This document shows, in pieces, positions 6,619 to 14,730 of a DNA stretch of 34,089 bases; the first letter of the stretch is position 1; the number at the start of each line of letters is the position of its first letter. Under the pieces are notes generated by a model. The model was not told the origin of the DNA and made no database searches. It saw only the letters and a program-made list of their open reading frames with translations. Origin of the DNA: Dethiobacter sp. (GTDB taxonomy: Bacteria > Bacillota > Dethiobacteria > Dethiobacterales > Dethiobacteraceae); assembly GCA_020725465.1 (NCBI GenBank), contig DYEY01000062.1, forward strand, positions 1 to 34,089. The letters are read 5' to 3'. The position numbers and the translations under genes are program-made.

Positions 6619-7674
6619 TTATTCGGCGTACTCGGGTGGGATCAGGTGAGCCGGAATGGTAAGGCCTTTTTCTTTATAGTAGCGGATAGCACCCGGGTGC
6701 AGCGGGATAATATCCAAATATTTGAAGTTTTCAATCAGGGTTTCCTTAGCCGCGGCGTGTGCGGCCCTCATTTTGTCGTTGTTTTCCAGGACAGCCTTGA
6801 CCATCTTGTAGACATAGTCGTCATCCAGGTACTTGCTGGCAATGGCGATGTTCCATACGCCGATGGTTTCCAGGTCGCTGGTCAGCGCGTCATAAGTGCC
6901 CTTGGGGATAACGGCGTTGGAGAAATAGGGGTATTCGGCCTTAATTTTCTCGCGGTCCGCGCCGTCCACACCGATAAAGACAACGTTGGCAGGGCCCTTG
7001 GTCACTTCATACTGCTTGAAGGCTGAAACGGGGATACCGGCGGCAAAGCCGTTGGCATCCAGCAGGCCGTCACCCTGGTTTTCGACCAGGTCGCCGATAC
7101 CGCCATAAACGATTTCCCTTGGGTTAATACCAAGGATCTGAAAGAAACGCTCGCCGTAGGTACCGATGGTACCGGCTCTGGGGCCGCTGCCAACCCGCTT
7201 GCCTTCCATGTCGCGCAGGCTGTTGATGCCTTTGCCGGCGTCGGCTATCCAGTGGAAGTAGGTGTTATACATGGGGAACAGGGAGCGGACATTTTTGTGT
7301 TCAATGCCGCCGGTCCAGGCTTCCAGGCCTTCCCAGGCCTCATAGGCGGGCCCCATGGTTGTCATGCCCAGGTAGATGTCCCCGTCCTGGATAAGAATAA
7401 GGTTGTGGTTGGGACCATCGGTCTGTTCAACGGACACCGGGATACCCAGCGCTTCCTGGGACAGTGCTGCCCAGCCGCCGGCATACAGGTAATACGTGCC
7501 ACCGACGGAGGCGCTGCCGATAACCAGGGAACTGGGTGCAACTTTTTCAATCTTTTCGGGTTGCGGCGCAACCGGGCCGGGCTCCGGCGCTTTTTTGCCG
7601 CAGCCGGCCATAGCCAGCGCCAGCACCAAAGCCATGCAAATTACAACCAAAACAGTTTTCTTTTTCAACACCAA
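6619..7674 (-). CDS. TAXI family TRAP transporter solute-binding lipoprotein
   Basis: The 351-residue protein carries a lipoprotein signal: a lysine-rich start, a hydrophobic core, and the lipobox LAMAGC. A proline-rich linker follows. The mature part fits the TAXI fold: SSLVIGSASVGGTYYLYAGGWAAL at the start, then VEQTDGPNHNLILIQDGDIYLGMT, and GKRVGSGPRAGTIGTYGERF in the middle. It captures the substrate outside the membrane and delivers it to the fused permease encoded next. Start choice: TTG 7674 is seven bases after GGAGG, and GTG 7671 is also possible. As the first gene, in front of a hairpin, it probably makes more product than the permease. Confidence 0.93.
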   Translation of the reverse strand: MVLKKKTVLVVICMALVLALAMAGCGKKAPEPGPVAPQPEKIEKVAPSSLVIGSASVGGTYYLYAGGWAALSQEALGIPVSVEQTDGPNHNLILIQDGDIYLGMTTMGPAYEAWEGLEAWTGGIEHKNVRSLFPMYNTYFHWIADAGKGINSLRDMEGKRVGSGPRAGTIGTYGERFFQILGINPREIVYGGIGDLVENQGDGLLDANGFAAGIPVSAFKQYEVTKGPANVVFIGVDGADREKIKAEYPYFSNAVIPKGTYDALTSDLETIGVWNIAIASKYLDDDYVYKMVKAVLENNDKMRAAHAAAKETLIENFKYLDIIPLHPGAIRYYKEKGLTIPAHLIPPEYAE

Positions 7675-7809
7675 AATTTCCCCTCCTGGTTTTTTGTTTT
7701 CAATTACGGATTTTCAACGTTTACCCTTTCCAATCATCCCTTTCCCTGGTGTTCTGTATTTACCGTCAAGGCGGCAAATAACAGTTTTCTAAATATTTAT
7801 ACTATTGAC

Positions 7810-7838
7810 ATTAAAACATACCTGTTGTAACCGGACAA
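7810..7838 (-). promoter_or_regulatory. Possible promoter of the TAXI operon
   Basis: On minus, TTGTCC (7838-7833), 17 bases, then TTTAAT (7815-7810). The surrounding 7675-7933 region is strongly AT-rich and otherwise without genes. The match is moderate; a TATAAAT motif a few bases downstream is an alternative -10 element. Confidence 0.35.
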
Positions 7839-7893
7839 GTTTTTGTTCATATTGTTCTGTAAATTTAAAAATTTTGGATTAAATAAAAGAATT

Positions 7894-7911
7894 GTAATAA
7901 TGCATTATTAC
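7894..7911. promoter_or_regulatory. Perfect 18-bp AT-rich palindrome, candidate operator
   Basis: GTAATAATGCATTATTAC is its own reverse complement. It lies 22 bases after the stop of the iron-transporter ATPase gene and about 55 bases upstream of the possible TAXI promoter. It could be a regulator site for the TAXI operon. It could also be a weak attenuating structure behind the ATPase gene, but a loop-less AT stem is a poor terminator. Confidence 0.5.
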
Positions 7912-7933
7912 TTCGGCCACTTCTGTGTTCTGA

Positions 7934-8989
7934 CTAGTTTCTGATGACCGCCACAAAATCCGGCAGTATCCTGAAGCGAACGGTCTCGCCCTTTACAGTA
8001 CCGGCCTCAGGGTGCAGGTGAACCATCAGTGTTTTCTTTACCCCCGGCGTAACCTCCACCAGGATTTCGGCCTCCACGCTGTCCCCGCCGTACACCGTGG
8101 TGGTTATCAGTCCGGTCAGCCTGCCGTCCGGATCCGGTTCAAAGCTGTCAGGCCGGATGGATATCATAACCCGCTCTCCGGGGCGGGCCCCGTGGGTGTG
8201 GGGACACAAAACCGTACCCACCTCGGTTATGACAGAAATTCCATCCCCGGCCATTACTCCTTCCATTATGTTTGAGCGGCCCACAAAAGAAGCCACGAAT
8301 ACTGTGTCCGGATACTGGTAAATCTCCCTCGGAGTTCCCACCTGTTCCAGCCTGCCGTCTTTCATCACCGCAATCCGGTCCGATACCGCCAGGGCATCTT
8401 TCTGGTCATGGGTCACTAACACAGCGGCGGCGCCGGCCTCCTTCAGGATGGTCACCACTTCACGGCGCATCTGGTTTTTCAGGTCGGCGTCCAGATTGGA
8501 GAAAGGCTCATCCAGCAGCACCACTACCGGGTTGCGGGCAAGAGCCCTGGCCAGGGCCACTCGCTGCTGCTGGCCGCCGGAAAGCTCTCCCGGGAAACGC
8601 GCTTCCATGCCCTCCAGTCCTACTAGCGCCAGCGCTTTTTTGACCGCTTCTTCCCGGCCTGATTTGCTTTTCAGGCCAAAACCCACATTCCGTGCCACGT
8701 TAATATGGGGGAAAAGGGCGTAATCCTGAAAGACCATCCCTACCCCTCTTCGTTCCGGCGGGACCCAGGAGCCCCTCCCCGCCACCTCGCGACCCCTTAG
8801 CAGGATACAGCCGCTGTCAGGCGCTTCAAACCCGGCAATCAGGCGCAGGGTAGTGGTCTTGCCACATCCGCTTGGCCCAAGCAGTGTCAGTATTTCTCCC
8901 GGCTTAACCGTAAGGGAGAGGCCGCTGACCGCCGGCTTTGCGGTGCGGGCGTAGGTTTTGGTCACATCTATAATCTGTATGGCGTCCAT
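7934..8989 (-). CDS. fbpC: Iron(III) ABC transporter ATP-binding protein
   Basis: The 351-residue ATPase has Walker A GPSGCGKTT (38-46), Q-loop glutamine 88, signature LSGGQ (136-140), Walker B VVVLLDEP (155-162) and switch histidine 193. About 110 C-terminal residues form a TOBE-like regulatory domain, as in FbpC, PotA and MalK. The family alone does not fix the substrate. The neighbouring FutA/FbpA-like lipoprotein and Fur-like boxes make ferric iron the best reading. AGGAG lies six bases before the ATG. It is the last of three genes; the permease stop is 12 bases upstream. Confidence 0.93.
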   Translation of the reverse strand: MDAIQIIDVTKTYARTAKPAVSGLSLTVKPGEILTLLGPSGCGKTTTLRLIAGFEAPDSGCILLRGREVAGRGSWVPPERRGVGMVFQDYALFPHINVARNVGFGLKSKSGREEAVKKALALVGLEGMEARFPGELSGGQQQRVALARALARNPVVVLLDEPFSNLDADLKNQMRREVVTILKEAGAAAVLVTHDQKDALAVSDRIAVMKDGRLEQVGTPREIYQYPDTVFVASFVGRSNIMEGVMAGDGISVITEVGTVLCPHTHGARPGERVMISIRPDSFEPDPDGRLTGLITTTVYGGDSVEAEILVEVTPGVKKTLMVHLHPEAGTVKGETVRFRILPDFVAVIRN

Positions 8990-9001
8990 CTCGTTCTCCT
9001 T

Positions 9002-10642
9002 TTAGTATTTATCCAGCAGAAGTTTTAGCGGCAGCAACGAAACCAGCACCATCAACAGCGCCGGCACCGAGGCCTCGGCGTAAAAGCCTTCGTGCGCCTG
9101 CAGCCAGACCCGGACTGCCAGGGTATCAAAACCGGCCGGACGCAAAAGCAGGGTAGCGGGGAGTTCTTTCAAAGCGGACACAAAAACCAGCGCGCCGCCG
9201 GCCAAAACGCCGGGCAGTATCAGCGGCAGGATCACTCCCCAAAGGACGCGTCCGGTCGGGGTGCCAAGGCCGCGCGCCGCCTCATCCAGCCTGGGCGATA
9301 CCTGGGCCAGCGCCGCTTCGCTGGCCTGCATGCTCTGTGGCAGAAAACGAATCAGGTATGCCGCCGTAATCATGCCCGGTGTGGCATAAAGCCAGGGCAG
9401 GTACCGGTTAAAGAGAAAAATTATACCCAGGGCAACAATGACGCCGGGCAGGGCATACCCGGCAAATATTATCCTGTCGGCCGCGGCGCTGAATTTAGAC
9501 GGATACCTGGACTTAAGGTATACCACCGGCAGCGCCAGCGCCATTGCCAGCAGCGAGGCGGGCAGCGCAACCTTCAGGCTGTTGGTGGCATAGCCGACAA
9601 ACCTGGCGTCCAGGACGCCACGGGCTATACCGTCTGCCGCCCACACCGACAGCACTGCCAGGGGCAGCAGTATGGACAGGGCCACCACCACCAGCACGAA
9701 CAAAAGGGCCGGCAGTTTAAGTTTACCCAGTGGTATCACCAGGGGTTCACGGTATGTCCCTACCGTCTGGTAGTACCTGCCACGCCGTCTCGTCCACACC
9801 TCCAGCCATAACACCGCCAGCGTTATGGCTATCAGTATGCTGCTCAGCACCGCAGCGCCGGCTCGGTCGAACCGGCCGGTCATCTGAAAGTAGACGGCAC
9901 GGGTAAAAGTGTCATAGCGCAACATGGCCACGGCGCCGAAATCGGACAGCACATAAAGTATGACCAGTATAGCTCCGGCGCCGATGGCCGGCCGCAGCAG
10001 CGGTACCACCACTTTAAAAAGTGCCTGAAACGTTGTGAATCCGCAGGAAACCGCGGCCTCCTCATAGTTCCGGTTAAACCGGCGCAATGCTGAAGCCACT
10101 GTAAGGTAAACATACGGGTATGTGAAGACGGTTAAAACCAGAACTGTGCCGCCCAGGGAATAAAGGGGAAAGGGCGGTCTGCCCAGGACGTCGCGGGCCC
10201 AGCCGGTCGGCCCCAGCATAATAATATAGGCAAGGGCGCCCACGTAAGGTGGCATTACCAGGGGGACAGCCAGCAGCCAGCGCCAGTAGCGGTGCCCCGG
10301 CAGGTCGGTTCTTTCCACCAGCAGCGCCAGCGCTGTCCCCAGCACTGTGGCCAGCGCCGCCACCCAAGCGGTCAGGGAGAGGGTGCTCCAAAGCAGCTGG
10401 GGGATGCGGGCGTTCCAGAGCCGAAGCCAGCGTTCTCCGCCCGCTTCCGCCGCCCTGACCGCCACGTAGACCACCGGTGATGCCATCATAGCCGCCACCG
10501 CCAGTGTCAGTAACGGCAGTTCCGGGGAGGGCGCATTGCCGCGCCGGAGATATGCCGCCCGGAAACGGGTAACGGCCCGGACAAATATCCGGGCCTCACC
10601 ATGTCTGACCGGGGGAGAGCAGTTGCAACCGTTGTCTTTCAT
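9002..10642 (-). CDS. fbpB: Iron(III) ABC transporter permease, two fused domains
   Basis: This is a 546-residue membrane protein with two permease halves, each of about six helices, as in FbpB/FutB/HitB. Both halves show the cytoplasmic EAA loop that docks on the ATPase: EEAAVSCGFTTFQALFKVVVP in the first half and DEAARGLGTPTGRVLWGVILP in the second. The N-terminus is polar and contains two cysteines, an unusual but probably minor feature. AGGTGA lies six bases before the ATG. The gene starts 8 bases after the binding-protein stop, so the three genes are one transcript. Confidence 0.93.
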   Translation of the reverse strand: MKDNGCNCSPPVRHGEARIFVRAVTRFRAAYLRRGNAPSPELPLLTLAVAAMMASPVVYVAVRAAEAGGERWLRLWNARIPQLLWSTLSLTAWVAALATVLGTALALLVERTDLPGHRYWRWLLAVPLVMPPYVGALAYIIMLGPTGWARDVLGRPPFPLYSLGGTVLVLTVFTYPYVYLTVASALRRFNRNYEEAAVSCGFTTFQALFKVVVPLLRPAIGAGAILVILYVLSDFGAVAMLRYDTFTRAVYFQMTGRFDRAGAAVLSSILIAITLAVLWLEVWTRRRGRYYQTVGTYREPLVIPLGKLKLPALLFVLVVVALSILLPLAVLSVWAADGIARGVLDARFVGYATNSLKVALPASLLAMALALPVVYLKSRYPSKFSAAADRIIFAGYALPGVIVALGIIFLFNRYLPWLYATPGMITAAYLIRFLPQSMQASEAALAQVSPRLDEAARGLGTPTGRVLWGVILPLILPGVLAGGALVFVSALKELPATLLLRPAGFDTLAVRVWLQAHEGFYAEASVPALLMVLVSLLPLKLLLDKY

Positions 10643-10650
10643 ATCTTCAC

Positions 10651-11703
10651 CTACTGTGTATAACCGGCTTTCTCCATCAGGTCAATAGTGCCTTCCCAGG
10701 CTGCTCCCAATTGAGACAGTTTAATGTCAACCCGGCGGTAGGTATCAATGGGACGGGCAATTTCGTGCACCGGGATACCGGGCAGCACCGGTGTTTCATA
10801 GTTCAGGATGGCAAACATTTCCTGCTGCTCTGGCTTTAGCATGAACTCCACAAATTTGCGGGCGCTTAGCGGGTTCCTGCCTCCCTTCACCAGAGCGACA
10901 CCGGCCACATTGACGAAGGTTCCCATCTGGTCGCTTCCCTGATCGGGATAAATCACGCCAACGTTATTGTCTTTATCTTCCAGCAATTGCAGGTGATAGT
11001 AATAGTTGTTAACCAGGCCGAACTTAAATTCTCCGGCACCCACAGCTTTTCTGATGTCGGTGTGACCCTTAAGTACAGCCGGCTTGTTGGCCAGCATCCC
11101 CTTAATGAATTCTTCCGTCTTTTTGTCTCCGAAAAGCAGTCGGATAGCCGTAAGATGAGAGATCATCGCTTCACTGCCGGGCACAGTAATGGCAAACTGT
11201 CCCTTCCACTTGCTGTCGGCCAGGTCAAATATGGATTTGGGCATTTCCGCTTCACTGATCAGGTCCTTGTTGTAAATAAACACGCGGGAACGGGCAGATA
11301 AACCAACCCAAGAATTATCTTCAGCCCGGAAATCGGCGGGGATGGCGGCAAAAACGGCAGGGTCACCCGGCTGCAATACCCCATCCAGCCTTAGCTTTTC
11401 CATGACGCCAGCGTCGTTGGCAAAAAAGATATCAGCCTGCGGGTTATTACGCTCGTCCAGGATTTTCAGCGCGTACTCCGCCGCGCTTCCGGACAGAAGC
11501 TGCACTTTTATACCGGTCTCGGCGGTAAATTTTTCAATCAGAGGCATAATGAACTGCTCCCGGCGGCCAGAATAAATCACCAGCTCCCCGGTTTCCTCTC
11601 CGGCAGGCGGTGCGGAAGACTGGTTGGGAGCAGGTTTTGGGTTGCATGCCGCAAGGGCAAGAGCAATAAGTACCGTGCCAATAATCAGAAAAATTTTTTT
11701 CAC
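10651..11703 (-). CDS. fbpA: Iron(III) ABC transporter solute-binding lipoprotein
   Basis: The mature part begins ELVIYSGRREQFIMPLIEKFTAETGIKVQ, the standard opening of FutA/FbpA ferric-binding proteins. GLVNNYYYHLQLL holds the tandem tyrosines that ligate Fe(III) in this family. A lipobox (ALAAC) follows the signal helix KKIFLIIGTVLIALAL. The longest frame begins at ATG 11775, but that would place a charged 24-residue tail before the signal sequence. GTG 11703 has GGGAGG ten bases upstream and gives a normal signal peptide, so I use it. The product is about 350 residues. Tandem Fur-like boxes at 11776-11806 predict repression when iron is plentiful. Confidence 0.93.
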   Translation of the reverse strand: MKKIFLIIGTVLIALALAACNPKPAPNQSSAPPAGEETGELVIYSGRREQFIMPLIEKFTAETGIKVQLLSGSAAEYALKILDERNNPQADIFFANDAGVMEKLRLDGVLQPGDPAVFAAIPADFRAEDNSWVGLSARSRVFIYNKDLISEAEMPKSIFDLADSKWKGQFAITVPGSEAMISHLTAIRLLFGDKKTEEFIKGMLANKPAVLKGHTDIRKAVGAGEFKFGLVNNYYYHLQLLEDKDNNVGVIYPDQGSDQMGTFVNVAGVALVKGGRNPLSARKFVEFMLKPEQQEMFAILNYETPVLPGIPVHEIARPIDTYRRVDIKLSQLGAAWEGTIDLMEKAGYTQ

Positions 11704-11775
11704 GTTTTTTTTGCCTCCCTGTGTTTTCTCCGGTTGTTTTTGTTTGTTCATACGTTTCTGTACTCCGCCCTTCAC

Positions 11776-11806
11776 TGAGAATTGTTATCTATGATATTGA
11801 TTCTCA
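11776..11806. promoter_or_regulatory. Two tandem Fur-like boxes upstream of the iron transporter
   Basis: Box 1 (11792-11806) reads TGATATTGATTCTCA. It matches the 7-1-7 Fur pattern TGATAATnATTATCA at 12 of 14 defined positions. Box 2 (11776-11790) reads TGAGAATTGTTATCT and matches at 11 of 14. They are 16 bases apart, centre to centre. Together they cover the predicted transcription start just downstream of the -10 element. Confidence 0.75.
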
Positions 11807-11834
11807 TTCTATATTTGTTTTCAGATTTTTGCAA
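11806..11834 (-). promoter_or_regulatory. Promoter of the iron transporter operon
   Basis: On minus, TTGCAA (11834-11829), 17 bases, then TAGAAT (11811-11806). The -10 element abuts the first Fur-like box, the geometry expected for repression by Fur. The leader to the GTG start at 11703 is about 95 bases. Confidence 0.6.
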
Positions 11835-11911
11835 TTCTTTTCTGCTCCCCTGTCAGGAGATTGACCCGGTTTTTCTCTGGTTTTCTTGTTGTTTCGCTGA
11901 TTTACGCCCAA

Positions 11912-11942
11912 ACAAAAAAAGCAGGGTGCTTTCTCCCTGCTT
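11912..11942 (-). terminator. Terminator after the DUF2207 gene
   Basis: AAGCAGGG (11919-11926) and CCCTGCTT (11935-11942) form a perfect stem. On the minus strand a run of T follows. It is placed 39 bases after the DUF2207 stop and closes the AtuA-DUF4387-LemA-DUF2207 cluster. Confidence 0.88.
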
Positions 11943-11981
11943 GCAGGTATCAGGTATATTATGGTACCGGCAGGCCGCGCT

Positions 11982-13787
11982 TTAGCGTGCCCGCCCGCCG
12001 CCACCACCGAAGCCACCGCCACCACCGCGGCTAAAACCACCACCTTTACCGCTCCCGGAAGATTGTGGGCTGGTGGCGGCGGTAATGGTCTTCCGGAAAC
12101 TGTCAGTGAGGGAAAGCAGTCCGTCTCCGCGGGCGGTGTCGCCCGTAGAGCCGCGCACATACCAGCCACGCCCGAAGCTGTGGGACTCCTCTCTCAATTC
12201 CGGGTAAACCAGTGACAATTGCTTCATAACCTCTTTGGCGACCCCCAGGGTGATGGCATAAACCAGGTAATGTTCCCAGATAACCAACGACGGCAACTGG
12301 TGGCGCTCCATCTGGGAAAAATGCAGCAGGAAACGTCGGAAAGCCCGCCAGCGGGCGAAATCCAAAGCCCCCTGATGGCTGCGCCGGCTGAGGAAAATAC
12401 TGAAAGCTCCGATTACGGCGGCCGCCAGCAGCATTCCGGAGCCCGCCACCACCAGCCCCATATAAAGGAAGCCAAAGGAAACAAACAATATTGCCGACGC
12501 CAGCATAACTGCCATTTTCTGCACCCGCCCTGATTCCCGGTCAAAAAACCCCAGCTCTTCTCCTCTCTTTTTCAACCCCCGCTGCCAGTGATGCCAGAAG
12601 CGGGAAAAAGCAGTGCGATTGCGGCGGGAAAATTCCTCCAGCGCGGAAAAGGTCAGTTCCTTTCCGGAAAAGGCTACTTCCCCGAATAAAAAATTAAGAA
12701 GGTGTTGCTCATGACTCTCCAGCCCGCCCTCTTTATCCGTCCGGATTATACGGTAATCGGTCTTTCTCTTGGACGGCAGGCCCCGTACTTCAGTCACCAA
12801 TTCTTCCAGGCGTAGGAAACCTTTCCTGGCCAGGTCCACCAGTGTGGCGGTCAGGTCTTCTGGTCCGGTGCGGGAAAAACGCCAGAGCTGTCCCAGCTCG
12901 GCCGGGGTATAGGCAGCAGGCAGTTCCCGGTAATATTCGCCGTCAAACTCCGGCCTAAACTCCCTCCCGTAGCGCCGGTAGAGCCACAGGCCAAAAGCCA
13001 GTCCCAGCAGCAGTACAAGCAGGCCGAAGCCCACCTGAACTCTGGCCAACAGGCGCTGCCGGTTGGCGTTCCGGGCAAAGCTTTTTTCTTCAGTCAAAAT
13101 GACATCCAGCGCCGTCAATCCGGTCCGGTGTTCTGCCAGAGGCAACAGGCTGGCAGGGAAAAGCACCCGGCCTTCCAGGAAAGTCCAGGCCGGCAGAGGA
13201 GCTGCCTCCCACTTTACCAGCTGCCCGCTGTCTATGCTGACCACACCGTTTGCCGGGCCGTGGCCGAAGGCCATGATTTCTTCCCGCTGTACCCCTGCTG
13301 GCAGTATCAGCTGTACCTGTACTTTGTCTGTTTTTACCTCCCAGTCGTCACCGACAAACTGGAAATATAGCTCCGCGGTGTCTTCATGCACCTTAACCGC
13401 ACCCATTACCCGGTAGCGAAGCGTGAAAGTGCGTTCGGTGTCGGCGGCATCAAAGCTCCAGTCCACCAAGAGGCGATCTGCTTCACTAACAAGGTAATAG
13501 GTGCCGGCGGGACCGATGGCCGACCCGGGGTTAAAACGGTAAGGATTACCTCCTTCCTCCACCGCAACCTCCACGATGTCAAAGCCAGGCACCTTGTTGA
13601 TCCACTGGGTAAATCCGTGAAACCGTCCCCGGAACCTGAAAGTCCGGTGCTCCACTACCCGTAGCGACCCGTCAGACAATACTTCAGCCGTGATTTGCAG
13701 GTCGGACACCGTATAAGAACGTGCCAGCACCGGTTTCCCGGGCAAAAGTAACACAGCCAGCAGGAAGAAAAAGGCCAACCGCCTCAT
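11982..13787 (-). CDS. DUF2207 membrane protein with glycine-rich tail
   Basis: The 601-residue protein has a signal peptide (1-23) and an exported beta-rich domain to about 245. A transmembrane helix follows at 250-270, then a cytoplasmic region, and two or more hydrophobic helices near 425-465. The tail is very rich in glycine and serine (KGGGFSRGGGGGFGGGG). This is the layout of DUF2207 proteins, which often travel with LemA. Their biochemical function is not known. GGAGG is eight bases before the ATG. The gene follows lemA by 15 bases, and the pair probably acts together at the membrane. Confidence 0.9.
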   Translation of the reverse strand: MRRLAFFFLLAVLLLPGKPVLARSYTVSDLQITAEVLSDGSLRVVEHRTFRFRGRFHGFTQWINKVPGFDIVEVAVEEGGNPYRFNPGSAIGPAGTYYLVSEADRLLVDWSFDAADTERTFTLRYRVMGAVKVHEDTAELYFQFVGDDWEVKTDKVQVQLILPAGVQREEIMAFGHGPANGVVSIDSGQLVKWEAAPLPAWTFLEGRVLFPASLLPLAEHRTGLTALDVILTEEKSFARNANRQRLLARVQVGFGLLVLLLGLAFGLWLYRRYGREFRPEFDGEYYRELPAAYTPAELGQLWRFSRTGPEDLTATLVDLARKGFLRLEELVTEVRGLPSKRKTDYRIIRTDKEGGLESHEQHLLNFLFGEVAFSGKELTFSALEEFSRRNRTAFSRFWHHWQRGLKKRGEELGFFDRESGRVQKMAVMLASAILFVSFGFLYMGLVVAGSGMLLAAAVIGAFSIFLSRRSHQGALDFARWRAFRRFLLHFSQMERHQLPSLVIWEHYLVYAITLGVAKEVMKQLSLVYPELREESHSFGRGWYVRGSTGDTARGDGLLSLTDSFRKTITAATSPQSSGSGKGGGFSRGGGGGFGGGGGRAR

Positions 13788-13802
13788 AAATACCGCCTCC
13801 GG

Positions 13803-14393
13803 TTATTTGTTAAAACTTACCTTAACCGCTTCCCGCTCTTCTCCGGAAGCCACGGCAAAGTAATCGGCCGGTTTGAAGCCCAGCCTTGATGCCACTATGT
13901 TAGTGGGAAACAGGCGCAGGCGGGTGTTGTATCTCTGCACGATATCATTGTAAAACTGGCGGGCGAAAGCTATTTTGCCCTCAGTATTGGCCAGCTCGTC
14001 CTGCAGCTTCTGAAAACTGCCGTCAGCTTTCAGCTGAGGGTAGTTCTCCACCACCGCAAACAGGGTTTTAAGGGCACCGCTCAGCATAGTCTCGGCCCCG
14101 GCCTGCTCGCTTATGCTGCCGGCAGCCATGGCCCGGGTCCGGGCCTCTGTAACTTTTTGGAGGGTTTCACGCTCGTGTGCAGCGTAACCCTTTACCGTCT
14201 CCACCAGGTTGGGGATCAGGTCATACCTTCTTTTTAACTGTACATCCACCTGGGACCAGGCATTAAGGACCCGTTCACGCAGCACCACCATTTTGTTGTT
14301 GGTCACCACAACAAAGAATAACAGGAAAACAGCAACTCCCACCAGTGTATATACAAGACCCACAATCAACCACCCTTTACTTTTTTTATTCAC
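13803..14393 (-). CDS. lemA: LemA family membrane protein
   Basis: This 196-residue protein has one N-terminal transmembrane helix (about 9-30) and then a long helical domain. Family markers are VLNAWSQVDVQLKRRYDLIPNLVETVKGYAAHE, NYPQLKADGSFQKLQDEL, and IAFARQFYNDIVQRYNTRLRLFPTNIVA. The start is GTG 14393, with only a weak AAAGG upstream. It is likely translated by coupling, because the DUF4387 stop lies 10 bases before it. LemA proteins have no settled function. The partnership with DUF2207 is recurrent in bacteria. Confidence 0.95.
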   Translation of the reverse strand: MNKKSKGWLIVGLVYTLVGVAVFLLFFVVVTNNKMVVLRERVLNAWSQVDVQLKRRYDLIPNLVETVKGYAAHERETLQKVTEARTRAMAAGSISEQAGAETMLSGALKTLFAVVENYPQLKADGSFQKLQDELANTEGKIAFARQFYNDIVQRYNTRLRLFPTNIVASRLGFKPADYFAVASGEEREAVKVSFNK

Positions 14394-14403
14394 CGGGACG
14401 CCT

Positions 14404-14730
14404 TTAGCCGGTCAGCAAAATTTCCAGGTCAAGCAGGGGACCGTGCTGCTGCGCCCCGTAAACATCGGTCTCGCCCGGACTGCCCGACGGCCGGGGCCGG
14501 ACCATGGTTATTTTTACCGCCCTGGCCGGGGGATAGGGCAAAACAGCAACATTATCCACAGGTACACCGTAAAGCAGAGCAAACAGTTCCCGGGTCAGGC
14601 TGCCGCCGCGCAGCACCCGCTCAAAAATATTGTCGTCTTTAAATATGATATCAAACGTCCACTGGTAGGGCCCGGCATTCTTGCTGCGGATAACCAGGGC
14701 CAACTCACGGAGCAGCATTTTTTCAGCCAC
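14404..14730 (-). CDS. DUF4387 family protein
   Basis: This small cytoplasmic protein (about 108 residues) has the family opening LRELALVIRSKNAGPYQWTFDIIF and the sequence LTRELFALLYGVPVDNV. DUF4387 is known mainly as the neighbour of AtuA-like (DUF1446) proteins, and some family members are fused to them. No reaction is assigned. The longest frame begins at GTG 14742, but that codon lies inside the GGAGG itself. I therefore prefer GTG 14730, eight bases after GGAGGTGA and overlapping the upstream stop by eight bases, which points to translational coupling. ATG 14718 is a further option. Confidence 0.88.
   Translation of the reverse strand: MAEKMLLRELALVIRSKNAGPYQWTFDIIFKDDNIFERVLRGGSLTRELFALLYGVPVDNVAVLPYPPARAVKITMVRPRPSGSPGETDVYGAQQHGPLLDLEILLTG

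Noticed and set aside
9092-9811. 239-residue plus-strand frame opposite the iron permease
   Set aside because: Glutamine- and glycine-rich shadow of the permease codons; no ribosome site or homologue recognised.
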